From the NCBI GenBank assembly GCA_031308135.1, contig JAHLJT010009436.1, positions 115,974,916 through 116,038,915 on the forward strand: DNA of 64,000 nucleotides, in the 5' to 3' direction. This DNA comes from Acheta domesticus (Eukaryota > Arthropoda > Insecta > Orthoptera > Gryllidae). A program made the position numbers and the translations under genes. Positions 12,449-24,440 of the stretch are shown here, one piece after another; within the stretch, counting starts at the first letter, position 1; each line of letters starts with the position of its first letter. The notes beneath the pieces were generated by a model. That model saw only the letters and a program-made list of their open reading frames with translations. It was not told where the DNA came from and did not search any database.

Positions 12449-12822
12449 CAGGGCTCGTCACGTTTTCACCCCATAGCGCCAAGACCGATTGCTCCCGGCT
12501 CTCAGCGGGCGGCCGGGACCGAACGGGAGCACTATGAGAAATTCAAGTGTCAAACACCGGGGTATGAGAAATTCATCGGTCACTGCACGCTGCCGTTTCT
12601 CGCTCCGAGAACAGCTTGGTTCCCCTTCATTTCAACAAATTTTGCAACGAAGCCTGATGTGAAACAGCCGTCCGCCTTATCGCTTCTCCATCTCATCCCT
12701 CTACCTCGACCCCCGCCCCCGCCCTCCCCCAGGCTACGCCTGCTCCCGGTGCAGCTCCCGCCATCCGCTCCGGACGCCGCGGACGGCTCTTTGCTCCCGA
12801 ATCGACTTTCTGATAAAGCCTG
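12449..12822. mobile_element. hAT-type MITE copy 2, 374 bp
   Basis: It starts CAGGGCTCGTCACG and ends TGATAAAGCCTG. It is flanked by CTCTAGAC (12441-12448) and CTGTAGAC (12823-12830), an 8-bp duplication with one mismatch. It shares caagtgtcaaacac, CGATTGCTCCC and acggctctttgct with copy 1. It is GC-rich and non-coding; the 183-codon open frame crossing it (12290-12841) starts outside and is not a gene. It is likely mobilised in trans by a hAT transposase. Confidence 0.9.
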
Positions 12823-12904
12823 CTGTAGACAAATGTATTGAGGCGAAAATAATTCACGGATGTAGAGTTAAAGACTTGTCATTATCAAATGCCCGAGGAG
12901 CTGC

Positions 12905-13275
12905 TATCTTTGGGACAATGCCGCCTTTGTGACGTGGGCTTGGAGGCTTGTCGCTGTGTTGGAGGGGCGGGCACGAGGCGCGGACGCTCGACGGTGCCGC
13001 GTGCAGGCGCGGGCGCGGAGGAGGTGGCCGCTGAGGAGCGCGCGGGAGGGCGCTGCGACTGACGCGACGCCCGCGGCGCCGTTCTTCTCCGCGCACCTCA
13101 AGAGGCGTCGCGGGCGCCTGCCGGAGGCAGCGCCTTGCGTAAGCGCTGATGCAACGCCGCCCTTGCGCCCGGCGCTTCTTGGGGAAGCACGGTTCCTCCT
13201 CGTGGCCCGGCTGTCCATTTCGGACAATGAGGGCAATCTGAATGGACTGGCACCGCTGCAGGAGATCTGCGATGC
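12905..13275. other. GC-rich island
   Basis: It sits 80 bp after hAT MITE copy 2. Frames of 75-166 codons exist on both strands; no domain is recognisable. Confidence 0.6.
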
Positions 13276-13547
13276 GGCATAATGAGCAGAATTCCCTGCG
13301 AGTAGGGGTATTTCAGTGAACTCAAATGTTTGTCTTGAAGGAAGCCTTATCATAAACCATTTTATGCTTTCAACACTGGTCAGAAGTGTTACGGAGAACG
13401 TCACCTGATAAGGTGTGGCATTATTTTAGCTAGGAATTTCATCGTTTCTCTAGGAGCATTTTCAGCCCAAATTACTTCTAATTTATTTGTCTCTGGGTGT
13501 GTAACCTGCTACAATCACTAGTCCCATACCATTTATGTATAATGTTA

Positions 13548-13930
13548 TATCCAGGGAAATAGTTGTGACCCTCCTCCTCTGGAACATGAGATCCACCACC
13601 GATCTACACGTTGACTTGCGGGATTACCCCCTCCAGGTATCTCCCCCACGGGGCACCGCTTCATCTGGGACAAGCTTTTTTCGCCCGACTGAACTTCCGG
13701 CACGTGAGGCAGTGTGGAATATATTAGTGTAATTGTAAGCACGTGTGTTGGCAAGGGAAAAATGAGTACAAAGATTAGAAAAGAAAGATAGCGCGCGGTC
13801 CGTGGCCCTTAGGTTATTGTACTGTTCTGACATTCGCCTGGTATTAATCGGATAAACTAAGGAAAACTACCGATTAGAGCTGCCTGAAGGTAGTTTCCCC
13901 TCCAGACTGCGACGGAAATCGACCTAGCTA
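13548..13930 (-). mobile_element. SINE-like family 1, copy C
   Basis: It shares ccagg--tatctcccccac, gcgcgcggtccgtggccc, ttctgacattcgcctggta, aaaactaccgatta and gacctagcta with the other copies. Both the tail side and the promoter side appear incomplete. Confidence 0.75.
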
Positions 13931-14139
13931 TGCTAATTACTTCTAATGCGGAGAGCCACTTTACATTTACTTCTCAGTTCGCGCTGAGGCATGTCTGAAG
14001 CTTTCTCATCTCCGTGTTATACAGTACGCTTTTGCAGATCTGCTTTAAGCTCGAGACACCTTGAGCCGTAATATCTACCTATACAATGGTTGAACAATTT
14101 CCCGTAGCTGCATCTGCATACATGATACTGCGGTTACGG

Positions 14140-14355
14140 AAAATCGCGAGATGGCACTTCACGACGCTGCCCTCCGGCAGAAAGCGCGGAGGGCGAAGAC
14201 CGCGCGGCGGCAACTTGGGCAATGACCGGCGAAAAGCGCGAAGTGGGCGGCCCTAAGACGGTGACGTAACAGCCCGCGGCTAACGAGGAAGTTGCGTCAA
14301 CGGCGCGCTGCGCGGGCGGCGCCGCCTCCGCCACGAGCGAAATCCCCCGCCCTCG
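14140..14355. other. GC-rich island
   Basis: Contains gcggcaacttgggc and GGGCGGCGCCGCC. No gene is supported. Confidence 0.55.
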
Positions 14356-15350
14356 AGCGAAAGACCTCCTCGGAAAGCAAACAGCAGCTCCAAGATTTAA
14401 ATTACCGTGCCAGCTCGGAAGAGAATTGCCCTTTTTGAATGCCTGATTATTGATAGCTTATACCTGAGAATGGAGTCATATTGGTTGCTGAACGTTTGAG
14501 AATTTCGTTGTTCCTTATATGTTTGTAAGTCGTATGCTAAGATCTTCGGTTTAATTTAATAGCAAGAGAATCATGTCGTAATATGAACTCAACGTCGCTG
14601 TTCATGCAAACGCCCAAAGAACAATAAGTGTAAATAAAAACGAACAGAGTATAGCGAGTAAATGAACACATCTCACCCAAGATCTCTCCTGAAGTGAGAG
14701 TTTGCATGTGAAAATCGGTGCGAGTCCTTTGGTTCCTCGATATTATAATGAGCTACGTGGAAGGAAGAGAAGAATCCAATATATGCGTAGCCCTAATCGA
14801 GCGCCGGCTGGACGGTCGACTCCGACTCTACCGCCACCTGACCCTGATGTGACATTTTGGCGGGGAAAATATGTCACCCGTCAAAACTTGCGAATTTCCA
14901 GCACAGCCGCTTTATTGGATATTTCGGACGGGGCAAAAAGTGCCCGGCGTCTGTCAGTTATATGTCCTCGTCACAAAGATTCAAGAGAGCGAGTGTGAAA
15001 ATAGGGCGGGCGAAATGGCTGAACTCCATTTTTCGTTTCCAGGAAGAGAAAATTAAAACTGGCACGAAAGTCATTTTGTGTGCTGCTTAAAACATGTAGA
15101 AAGGAAAGAAATGTCGGGGGACGTATATGAAAATGCCATTTCATTTTAACATTAACCTACACGCAATGTTTTTAATTTCACATAAACGATGCGAAGCCAC
15201 TCAATAAAAAAGTAAATGTAGCTCCAAGTAAGTAAAAATGAGAGTGGGAGTTACATACTCTGCAAAGAAAGAAATGCAAAGTATTTACAAGAATGTGCTA
15301 TAAATTAAGAAAAACCAGTTTAATAAATAATGTATACATTTAATAACATT

Positions 15351-15548
15351 CATTTCAACATTAAAAAATTCATTTCGAATTACATACATTCATTTCGACT
15401 TACATACATTCATTTCCACATACATACATTAATTTCGACGTACATACATTCATTTCGACGTACATACATTAATTTCGACTTACAGAAATTCATTTCGACT
15501 TACAGAAATTCATTTTGACTTACTGAAATGCACTTTGACTTACAGAAA
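15351..15548 (+). repeat. 20-bp minisatellite, about 10 units
   Basis: The unit CATTTCGACTTACATACATT repeats head to tail with few changes; the last four units switch ATACATT to AGAAATT. No spacers are present, so it is not a CRISPR array. Confidence 0.95.
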
Positions 15549-15780
15549 AAGAAGCAAAAATCATATGAAATTGATTACACACATATTATTTCTAATATTC
15601 TCCGGTTTCATTATCGCACAGAAATTATTTTAGTACTTTGGGAGAGGGGCTAATGACCCCTCTGCAAGATCTAGAAAAAGACACTGACATTCCGACAACG
15701 CAGATCTTACATCAAGATCCATGGAGGGTTGTGTAGGAGATAATTACACTAATTAATAAAGTAATTATCATTAAATAATA

Positions 15781-15806
15781 TATTATTATTATTATTATTA
15801 TTATTA
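15781..15806. repeat. (ATT)n microsatellite
   Basis: About nine uninterrupted triplets. Confidence 0.95.
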
Positions 15807-15859
15807 AGTAGATCTGTTCTTTTATAAGAGTGTGAAAAATCCAATGCATATTATCTACA

Positions 15860-16135
15860 TCTAATTTCGCTCAGCGGAGTTGGCCCTCCACAACGAATTT
15901 CCTGGAAGACGAAATCTGCGCGACTGCATGCGCCCAAGCTCCGCGTGCGCCACCCCCCGAACGCAGCAACCGCCTGTTGGCGCGCGGCGCGCGCGCCCAC
16001 GGTCACGCGGGGCGTCGTTCCTCGCCCAGCGCGCTGCAGCGGGGGGAATAAAAAACGGCAGCGGCGACCCACAGCGCGACAGCAGCCGCCTCTCGCCTCG
16101 CACGGGTCGCGCTCCGACTCCGTCCAATGCGACCA
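15860..16135. other. GC-rich island
   Basis: Contains a GGCGCGCGGCGCGCGCGCCC run and an A-rich TATA-like ggaataaaaaacggc at about 16047-16061. Frames on both strands conflict. Confidence 0.55.
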
Positions 16136-16479
16136 CAGCATCACGTCCACAACTTTCTTTCGTGTTGATAGAGTCAGTTAGTATTTGTTTTCAGTTCACC
16201 AAGGGCAAATAACTGATGAAAAAGAGAAAAGAAATGAAACCGTCTAGAAATGTAATTTCATCAGTTACAATCTCGTTTCCGAATTATCATGTAGGGCATA
16301 TTGCTGTTTTACCACAGGGTAAATATACGGACGTAAAACATTGCTGAAATAAAGATAAATTTAATTATTTATCTTTTGACAGTGATATACACGAAGAGAA
16401 TGAATATTTTTTCTGTGCTATACCTTATCTTTTGAGAACTGATTATCTCCTGCTTCCGGTCAAATTAACTTAAGTCATT

Positions 16480-16865
16480 GGTTCTGTAGATGGAGTGTAT
16501 GTTATATACCAGGGAGGTGGTGAGGTTCCTCCACTGGAACATGACATCGGTTTGCAGATTTCTTCCTCCTCCAGGTATTTCCCAAAGCGGGATGCAGCCC
16601 CATCGGGGACAAGTTCTAAGCTCCCATGTGATCTCCCGACAGTTATTGCAGTGTCCATTTACTGCATTAGGGAATAGTTCCGGCATTTACCTGGTACTGA
16701 TCGTAAAAAACACGGAAAGCCACTAATGAGAGCAGCCGGCCGCTAGAATTCCCTCCAGACAGGGCTGAATTAGACCCAACTATGTAGCTAGTGTCAAAAA
16801 CTAGACGCCGTCGCACAGGAATGCTAAAACCTCCGATCAATAATGCTCCAGAGGCAACGTGTTTT
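16480..16865 (-). mobile_element. SINE-like family 1, copy D
   Basis: It shares ggaacatgacatcgg, ctccaggtatttccc, gttccggcatttacctggta, gagcagccggccgctag and tagctagtgtcaaaaac with the family. The B-box region (about 16810-16830) is degraded. Confidence 0.75.
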
Positions 16866-16869
16866 CCGT

Positions 16870-18050
16870 GTTATTCTGCAGAGTGTCTACACCAAGGAAA
16901 CTCCACCTTTTCCTTTCATCGACTTTTTTAAAATAATGACTTGTTTCGTTGACTCCCTTACTTTAGTCTATAATGTATATCCCACAACATATTCATTATA
17001 CAATTTATGACACATTAATGTTTTAAAAATAAGTACCAAAAAATTTGAACAAAAGTATTGAGAAAAATTCTCAGATTTATGAAATTATCTTGGTACCATT
17101 ATGATTTTCAATTTTACAAATGTAAACAAGTTTTCAGAAATAAAACTACAGATTCTATTTGCCCGATAGTTCGATTTTCATTCATGTGAATGATGTACAA
17201 TTCCAAAAAGGAGCAAATTTTTCAACTATTGTTAGATGAATTATTAAATTATTCCCGCAATCGATCCTTGATCATTACTGAGTTAAAGCGATAACGTTTG
17301 TTCAGAAGCGTCATATAGGGATAAAGTCACAGTTGAAGTTCTTTTACGAGCCAAAAGGTTGCAAGATGGGACAACCGGCGTTACATTCCGTCCAAAGTAA
17401 GACAGACAAAGATTTCATTCGCCCTCCCAAATTGACTTTTAAACTGCAAGCTCACGTCAAACAGTCCCTTACGTCGACCATTAATCTAGAGCTATCAACC
17501 AAAACCGGTGCTGTGCACCATTACAAAAAATTCTGATACTGCTCTCGTTGTTATAAATTATTACCAGAGTGAGCGAAAAAGAGGGGGTGTATGTTTTTAA
17601 ATTGAGTTTATTCCCGCTATATTTGTCACTCATTGGCCAAATAAACAGAACTGGTAAGAATCCATATTATTTATTCACTTGCTTCCTGCAATATTTTAGT
17701 CTCTTCTCGTTTGCGACATGATTACAATTATATTGTATTTAAACATTTTTTGTGTCCAATGAGAGTCTATGAACTGTGATGCAAACAACTAATTTAACAA
17801 ATCGTATATCTTATTCCGTTGATTTTGTGAATATTTAACCGACAGATCACCGCTTGTGCATTACCAATTAGTGAAATGTGTACTATCTTCACAAAAACTT
17901 TCAAGAAAACAACTGAAGACGTTTAATAGGAACTCTTTGTTTCGATATCTTTGGAAAATTGTCATATGTCTAACAATTACGTGAACATAACTAATATTTT
18001 GAGAAAAACTGTTATTGAAGGGATCTAACGATCTAATACTGAAGAAATGC
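16870..18050. other. No gene seen
   Basis: AT-rich DNA between SINE-like copies D and E. The short frame at 17333-17536 shows nothing recognisable. Confidence 0.55.
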
Positions 18051-18057
18051 GGCACAT

Positions 18058-18545
18058 CAACTGCTTTGGTTATGTTGGTGTAGTGAATGTTTTATCCCGG
18101 GAGATGGCTATGTTCCTTCCCCAATGAACGGAGAGATGTAGCGCCGATCTAGACGTTGAGTTGCAGGGGTTCCCCTTCCAGGTATCTCCTCAGCTGGTGG
18201 ACCCCAACACACACATACACACATTTTTCCGCAGCAGGGACAAGCCCTAAGCCGTCGATTGGTCTTCCGACATGTGCCTCAGTATAATATACGTAAGTGT
18301 GGTTTGTAAGGGGAGAGGATAGGACAAGGAAGATGACGCGCGCTCCAGGGCCCGTTTGTTAGGGTACTGATCCCGCACTCTCCTGACACTGATGGGAGAA
18401 TCCACGGAAAACTACCGATTGGATATGCCGGCCGCTAGAATTCTTCAGATAGCAGCGGTTGAATTGGTCCTAACTATATAGTTACTGTCGAAAATTCGCC
18501 CCCATCGGGACTCCAGCTCCCCCTTGGACTTCGCGGACAGTTGCT
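18058..18545 (-). mobile_element. SINE-like family 1, copy E
   Basis: It shares catcaactgctttggt, agcgccgatctagacgttg, ccaggtatctcctcagctg, gtttgttagggtactg, ggaaaactaccgattgga and gccggccgctagaattctt with the family. A CA-rich stretch near 18210-18225 sits where copy F also has one. Confidence 0.75.
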
Positions 18546-19439
18546 GCAGAGAGCGGCAAGGCTGGCCCTGTGCAAAACCAAGCAGATAGAAGACAGTGCG
18601 AAGATGAATGGAACTTCTGCAATTTTCGAAATCAAAAAGGTTCAGAGATAAAATGAAGCTTTTTTTTTAAGTTTAGCAAATGTCCTATGAACTCCGTGAA
18701 AAGAAGCCCTAAAAATTAAAATATTCATTTTAAATACACTGGTCCTCTTGAGCAGCCAGATTAATCGGTGAAATATCTTTAGAATGGTATAAGCGCTTGC
18801 CTTCGACTCGCAGATATAGACGGTCAGAAGGACGAAGAGACGTTTTCGATATTCGGTGTCTCCAAAAGGCGTATCTCCGAGAAAATCCAAAGAGAATAAA
18901 ATTTAGAAGATTCAAATATAACGCAAAATAAATAAAACGAAACTGACCATTGATTTTCGACGAAGCTTACGGCCTGAAATAAACTTCTCTGCTGCATGAG
19001 AGATACCGTCATACTACAGAATGGAAGATTTTGTTTTGCTACTGGCCGCAGACGTGGTGCTGTTTATTCATTGGTTCTTTTGTTGAAACCAGACACAACA
19101 CAAAATACCTTTTAGAAAAGGATTATGTAATTTGGAACTCAGCATTGAATAAATATTATTGAAACAAAAAGAGGATAGAATTTGCATTAATTGGTGCAAA
19201 TTAAATTTCCTAATGTCAAGTTATTTAATGGAAAAAATTATATCAAATTTCAAACAAAATTTAAAATTGATCATCCCCCTCCTCACACACGCATTCACAA
19301 TGTCAAATCTCAAAAAGATTCTCAATCAAATTCAAATCTGACACCCCGTTTCATACGAATTTACTGTAACACCTGCCTGTGCGCTGTGACACCCCGTTTT
19401 TACAAACCACCATCGCCGGCCCATCCACACTGATTATTG

Positions 19440-19800
19440 CCACCGCCTCCTTCGATATCATGTGTCCTTTTTGGGTCTCCGCGAGAACATCGCTGCTGTT
19501 GCCGCCGCTGCCAGGCACTGGGATCTCCTCCGCGGGGGCAGGCCGCAGCCTTGAACTCGGCGGCGGCGGCGAGGCCTCCCGAGACAGCCGCCGCGAGGAA
19601 TGCGCTGGAGCGCTGGCTAACGGGCCTTTTAAACCGCGCCCGCCCCGTCTCGCCCCCGCGCGGCGCGGCCCGGCCCGGCCCGGCGCGTCTCGGTCACAGC
19701 GCGGCCGCCCGGTCACCCGCTTGCCAGACATGACGCTCGGCTGCTTGTTGCGACGACGCCCCTCGAGGTCGCGTTCGACAAAGGTCAGGTGGCGATTGCC
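19440..19800. other. GC-rich island
   Basis: CpG-dense; frames of 98-153 codons overlap on both strands. A TTTAAAAGG on the minus strand (about 19632-19624) is TATA-like. Confidence 0.55.
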
Positions 19801-19814
19801 CTCTGTTTTCACAT

Positions 19815-21350
19815 AATCTCGATCCTTTTGTTTAGATTATTCCGCCACGTTGCAGTTGCTTCGTTGTAGTATATGTTGCGGCTAAAGACCGACATGGGGA
19901 TCATACGCGAATAAAGCAGTTAAGTCGCACATTAGCCACACGGTCCAGATGAAGGTTTACGAATATCGATCATTTCAGATATCCCGCTATTCGTCGAATT
20001 AGCCAAGGGACGTGGGCTTAAGTAAGATGATCGTAAGAATGTGAGGCGTCTAAGAGTGATCCTGAGAAGTAATTTAGCATAAAAATGTTTGGAAATTATG
20101 CGTTGCTCAGACTCAAGGTTGCTTTACGAAAAATCGCAAAAGTACAAGGTCGGGAATGCGTAACGAAGCGTCAAGCAAGATGTTTAGTAAGGTTAGGTTA
20201 GGTGGTATCGTGTAAACAAAAACTTACGACTGACGCTGTGGGACACCAAGTTACAGTACGTGTTTCTCACTATCTTTAGAAACTTCGCAACACCAACTCG
20301 AGTTCCTCGACACGGTAACGTGCTTCACCTACCTAGCCACCTCGTGCTGCCTAATGTGCACAAATTTCGACTTATATATACTTACGGACTTAATATGCTT
20401 CGATACTACTTACGACCGAAATATACTTCGATATTATTTCTGGACCTTATCCACACATTTTGCATAATGTGAACATTAGCCGATTAATTCGTGAATTAGC
20501 CAGATTCGGACATTGCCCGAAACAATTATATCGCGGATAAATATCAATCTGAATGTTGGATGACTTAAATTCACATTCGACCAAAAAATATAAATGTTAG
20601 ATTTCATGACATTTCCATGACGATTCTTTAAAAAACAGAAATATACCGCAAGAAAAAAATCGTTAATTCGGGCTTACAAAAATTTGGGTTCATTCCAGGG
20701 AATCAACCCTGGTAATTTCATTTCTTTGTTATCATTTTGCTAAGATGCGTATCAATGTCTCTCTCTTTTAAAATAAATGAGAATTTCACAAGTCTTTATC
20801 ATTTTAATATCTGCATCTTAACATCATAAGTCAGCAGTTTCACATTTGTATTATGGAAAATTGAAAGAAGATTTGTATTCTATTACTGGTTATAAAACCT
20901 TTTTACTTATAATATAATCTAATTAATTATTTTATTTATTTATTTTACTTTCATCCCATGTACATTCATTCCTTGAGAGTAAATGCCTCCCATCTGTTGG
21001 TAGGGTCAGTTCACACAAAAAAAAATACATTAATCAAAACAAAATAGACTGAACATTGATCGAGAATGTGATTGCCTATTGCGCAGACTCAATGTGCCAA
21101 TTGCATGACGATACCGAAGTGCATATTGCCAGCGTGGATAATTAATTACTAGTGCCTAGCAGCACATAATTGTCTTAATATGTTAATAAAATAACAGCTA
21201 TTTTTATGCAATTACTGTTTGAAAAACTCGTTGAATAATAACAATTAAAATATAATAGAAACTCAATTAATGTTTTGTTTCTTCGCATTTTTATTGTTTC
21301 CTCAGATTGTAAATTATCTCACTTTGGTGATATCAAGAAACACAAGAATG
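19815..21350. other. No gene seen
   Basis: AT-rich; includes a ggttaggttagg motif near 20190, two TTAGG-like units, too short to be telomeric. Confidence 0.55.
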
Positions 21351-21639
21351 ACAAAGAATGATTCAAGCATCTAACAAAAACGAAAGAAAAAATGTCCTCC
21401 TGAGACCTGTGATGATGTTACTCTTAAAAAACACCAACAACAAATTTGCTGTATTTGCATATCACGCTCTAACCTCTCCGCCAGGAACACACACAAACAA
21501 TTACAGAGAAATCGTGCGTCGTAAACCAGACACTTCCTCCGCGAATGACACAAGAACAGCGGACTGGCCGAAGGGGATCGTGAAGCACAACCGCCGTCGT
21601 TGCGAGCGAAAACCAACAAACCGCTCTCTCGTCGGCTAA

Positions 21640-21805
21640 ACACCGGCGCGCGGGTGGGCAGAGCGCTGCTGGGCCGGGCGGGCGGGCGGCCGAACGCCCG
21701 TTGAGATCACCGCGCAAAGTGGCCGGCGCGGCGCGGCGGCCGACGCTCCCGTCGCCCCGCCGCCCGCGCGCCGCGCCGCGCCGCGCCCCCTGCCGGGAAC
21801 AACAC
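21640..21805. other. GC-rich island
   Basis: Contains GGGCGGGCGGGCGGCC and repeated CGCGCCGCGC, ending 25 bp before a Rep-A copy. No gene is supported. Confidence 0.6.
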
Positions 21806-21829
21806 GGGAAGCAAAAGAGCACCCAACGG

Positions 21830-22500
21830 AAACTAGTGATGCTAAAACAATACGCACTTTCTCGCCCATATTTTCATGCAAAATTACGCGAAAAGTGCTC
21901 AACTTTTTGAAAAATTGAACGTGACCTTATTTCAAAATGCATCTTTCAGGAATAGATTTCATTAAAGGAAAAATCTCTGTCTTTAATATTTTTGATGTAG
22001 GAAAACTCAAAATTTTTGAACTTTTCCAATTTTCGAAAATCAGGGTTTTTAAAGATCATGAGACCTACACCATTCTCTTAAACACTAACAACAAAATTTA
22101 ATCAAAAAAGTTAGAGCCAATTTTTTGAAAATGTTTCATGGGCTTCATGTAAAGTATCCCCCAAAATTAAAATATCAGTTTCAAATTCAAAAGGCTGTGA
22201 CAAGCCAGGTCGATTTGGGATTATCAATTTTGGAGAAAATCGGTTGAACGGTTTAGCTACTAGCATTGTTCACGGACGGACGGACGGATGGACAGACAGA
22301 CGTTTTGTCGTTAATCGGTTTTCTGTATCAATGACTCACAAAACATGGATTCTGGCTACATCACGTGGTAGAGGATTATTTTTCTAAATTTAGCAACTGG
22401 ATTTATCCACTTTCGTTACCAGGGCCCTGTAATCAGTCTTTTTGCCAAATATTCGTTTTTTCTCGCAGCATTACATAACTTTCTCTCTACTTCATAACGA
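21830..22500 (+). repeat. Rep-A copy (short form, ~670 bp)
   Basis: It runs from aactagtgatgctaaaac to cataacgagaaagt. The middle contains a GGACGGACGGATGGACAGAC run and caaaacatggattctggct; the end has cgttaccagggccctg. It matches the reverse complement of 26020-26690. No ORF of note was seen. Confidence 0.75.
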
Positions 22501-22555
22501 GAAAGTAAAAATGCGAGGTATCAATCCAGGGATGGAAATTAAAAATGCGGGGTAT

Positions 22556-22819
22556 CAATGGTGGATCCACGGACGGGAGAAAGGAGGTAACAACCCCGCC
22601 GCGGCAACATTTTTTCGTTTTTTATTCAATTTATTCAAAATAATTACCATTTACGGATTTCAACGAGTTAAAAAACCGGTATTCCCATTTCAAATATTAT
22701 CAAAATTAATATTATCGAAGGTTTATATTTAAACTAACAATATAAAAAAATACAAATTCAAAAATATACACAGGAGTCTGAACTGAAATTGGCCGCCTCA
22801 CTTTCTGGATCCGCCATTG
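22556..22819. mobile_element. Possible 264-bp MITE with 14-bp TIRs
   Basis: CAATGGTGGATCCA (22556-22569) and, inverted, CAATGGCGGATCCA (22819-22806) bound an AT-rich segment with acaaccccgccgcgg near the left end. The TIRs match 13 of 14. No clear target duplication was seen. Confidence 0.45.
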
Positions 22820-23870
22820 CTAGGTATGTTCAATAGAAAGGGCGTGACGAGGGAAGGGGAAGCAGAAAAATACGGTGGAAGATAAAGAGTGGTAGAATAT
22901 GACAAAGCACCAATGAAGGATACGTAAGGGAAACCAACAGAAGGAAAAAAGAGATTTAAAAGAGCAGTAATATGAGAAGAGATTGAAAGAAAATAGAAAA
23001 ATATGAAGAAGCGGAAATGAAGGCAAGGAAAGAAGAAACCAGAAAAGGCAGAGGATGAAGTAGAATAAAAGCAGCGAAAACAAAAAGAGTGAAAGCATTG
23101 TAAGGAGAAGAAGAAAAAAATAAGGGATGCGTGCCGCGATTCACAATCGTCGGACGTTCGTGGTTGAGAGGACGATGTGGAAGATTACGCTGATAATGAG
23201 ACTCGCAGCGGGTATGGTGGCGGATTGCCAGTAACAGCCACGATGTTGGTGATGATGTCAGCAATACTTAAAGAGCGGAAGCAGTTGAACGAGGAGCCAG
23301 ATTTGGCAGAGGAGAACAATTTCATTTCCACGCGTGATTTCCCTATGATTGCATACCTCGACGAAATGGAGCGGCGAAACAAATACAATATCAAGTGATC
23401 TCGGTTCGTATACCAGATAGAATGATTTTGGATACGATGATTGCTGAGATTATTTACTTCAGGTGGAAATTATATTTCATTAATTAAATTTTCGCATGTA
23501 ATGCAAAGAAGTTAAGCATACGAAATAATGCATCAGACATTAAAATTGAAGAATTACATATGAAGAATTACAAATTAACAAATTGACCCTTTTACGCTTT
23601 TAAGGAGTCACTGGCACTTCTGTGTCCAAGTTCATCACAAGGAGACAAAGGGGTAACCAACATAATGAGAAACCCTGAAAGTCGCTCTCAGCTTCTGAAA
23701 CTTATGCACACTCATTGTCAAGGAAGGTAAGGGATACGACGACGGCAACTCGAAGAAAAAGACTTCGTAAGTTTTAGAAATTCAATGAAAATGGACTGGA
23801 GACGAATACTGTCAGGATAACAGCCGCAAAGATGACAGCGATAGTTCCAAACGTGGCACATGTGGCAGCG
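22820..23870. other. No gene recognised; 73-codon frame at 23177-23398
   Basis: A purine-rich stretch (22840-23110) precedes a short frame reading MEDYADNETRSGYGGG, then KERKQLNEEPDLAEENN. Acidic and plausible-looking, but no splice partner or known family was seen. Confidence 0.4.
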
Positions 23871-23879
23871 TTGACTACG

Positions 23880-24115
23880 CCAAGCAAGGCATCGGCTTTC
23901 GAAAGGCCCAGCGCTGCGAGCGGCAAAAAAGCAGGCACCGTCCTCGCGCCTGCGGTTGCGCCCGAAGCAGCGCGGCCGACGCGTCGCCCCAGCTGGAAAT
24001 AGACGCGCAGGAGAGAGGCAGACGTGCGCTCTCGCCGTCACCCACGCCGCGCCGCGCCGTGCCGCGCCCCGCACCGGCGGCGGCAGCGGAGACCGACGAG
24101 TGCGCTGCCGCGAAA
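23880..24115. other. GC-rich island
   Basis: CpG-dense with GCCGCGCCGTGCCGCGCCCC. A 204-codon minus-strand frame crosses it and the neighbouring Rep-A end, so it is not a gene. Confidence 0.55.
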
Positions 24116-24194
24116 ATTGAAAATCCTGTACCCGAGAGTAAATGAAAACCTGTGTAAATAAGTGCGTGTGGGAGAGTGAATTGGCAAACAGGAG

Positions 24195-24330
24195 TAAACT
24201 AGTGGTGCTGTAGAATGGCACAGACATTTTCGTACTAATTAGTTTCTTATTCTTTCCGACATCTAAAAGTCCATCAGGGCCTCTCACGGTACTTATCGCT
24301 CCTCTGAGGTGTAGCGAAGAACACCCTCCC
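24195..24330 (+). repeat. Rep-A end fragment
   Basis: It begins actagtggtgctgtagaatg then gcacagaca, the same end as the copies at 31103, 46070 and (reversed) 55447. It is lost after about 130 bp. Confidence 0.6.
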
Positions 24331-24341
24331 ACACCAATGAG

Positions 24342-24440
24342 TAGGGCCCGGATGTTTTTGACCTAAAATTTTAGAAATATCCAAGCATTTATAACCTAAA
24401 AATATGAAAATATGACCATAAATATGTTTTATATATATAT
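24342..24440 (+). repeat. Left-end fragment of hAT-like element related to 41186-42097
   Basis: TAGGGCCCGGATGTTTTTG followed by catttataacctaaaaat resembles the left end of the 41186 element. No right end or target duplication was found, so it is a solo fragment. Confidence 0.45.

Noticed and set aside
12290..12841. A 183-codon plus frame
   Set aside because: It starts in unrelated DNA and runs through a hAT MITE whose ends and target duplication are clear.
12904..13404. Frames of 75-166 codons on both strands
   Set aside because: GC-rich island; stop codons are rare by composition, frames on both strands overlap, and no domain is visible.
15351..15548. CRISPR-like array
   Set aside because: Direct head-to-tail 20-bp units without spacers in a eukaryotic context; it is a minisatellite.
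19351..19816. Opposing 153- and 145-codon frames
   Set aside because: Same GC-rich island effect; neither shows splice-flanked coding blocks or a known domain.
20185..20200. Telomeric TTAGG repeat
   Set aside because: Only two adjacent units; too short to be more than chance.
23718..24332. A 204-codon minus-strand frame
   Set aside because: It spans a GC-rich island and a Rep-A end fragment, with no recognisable domain.
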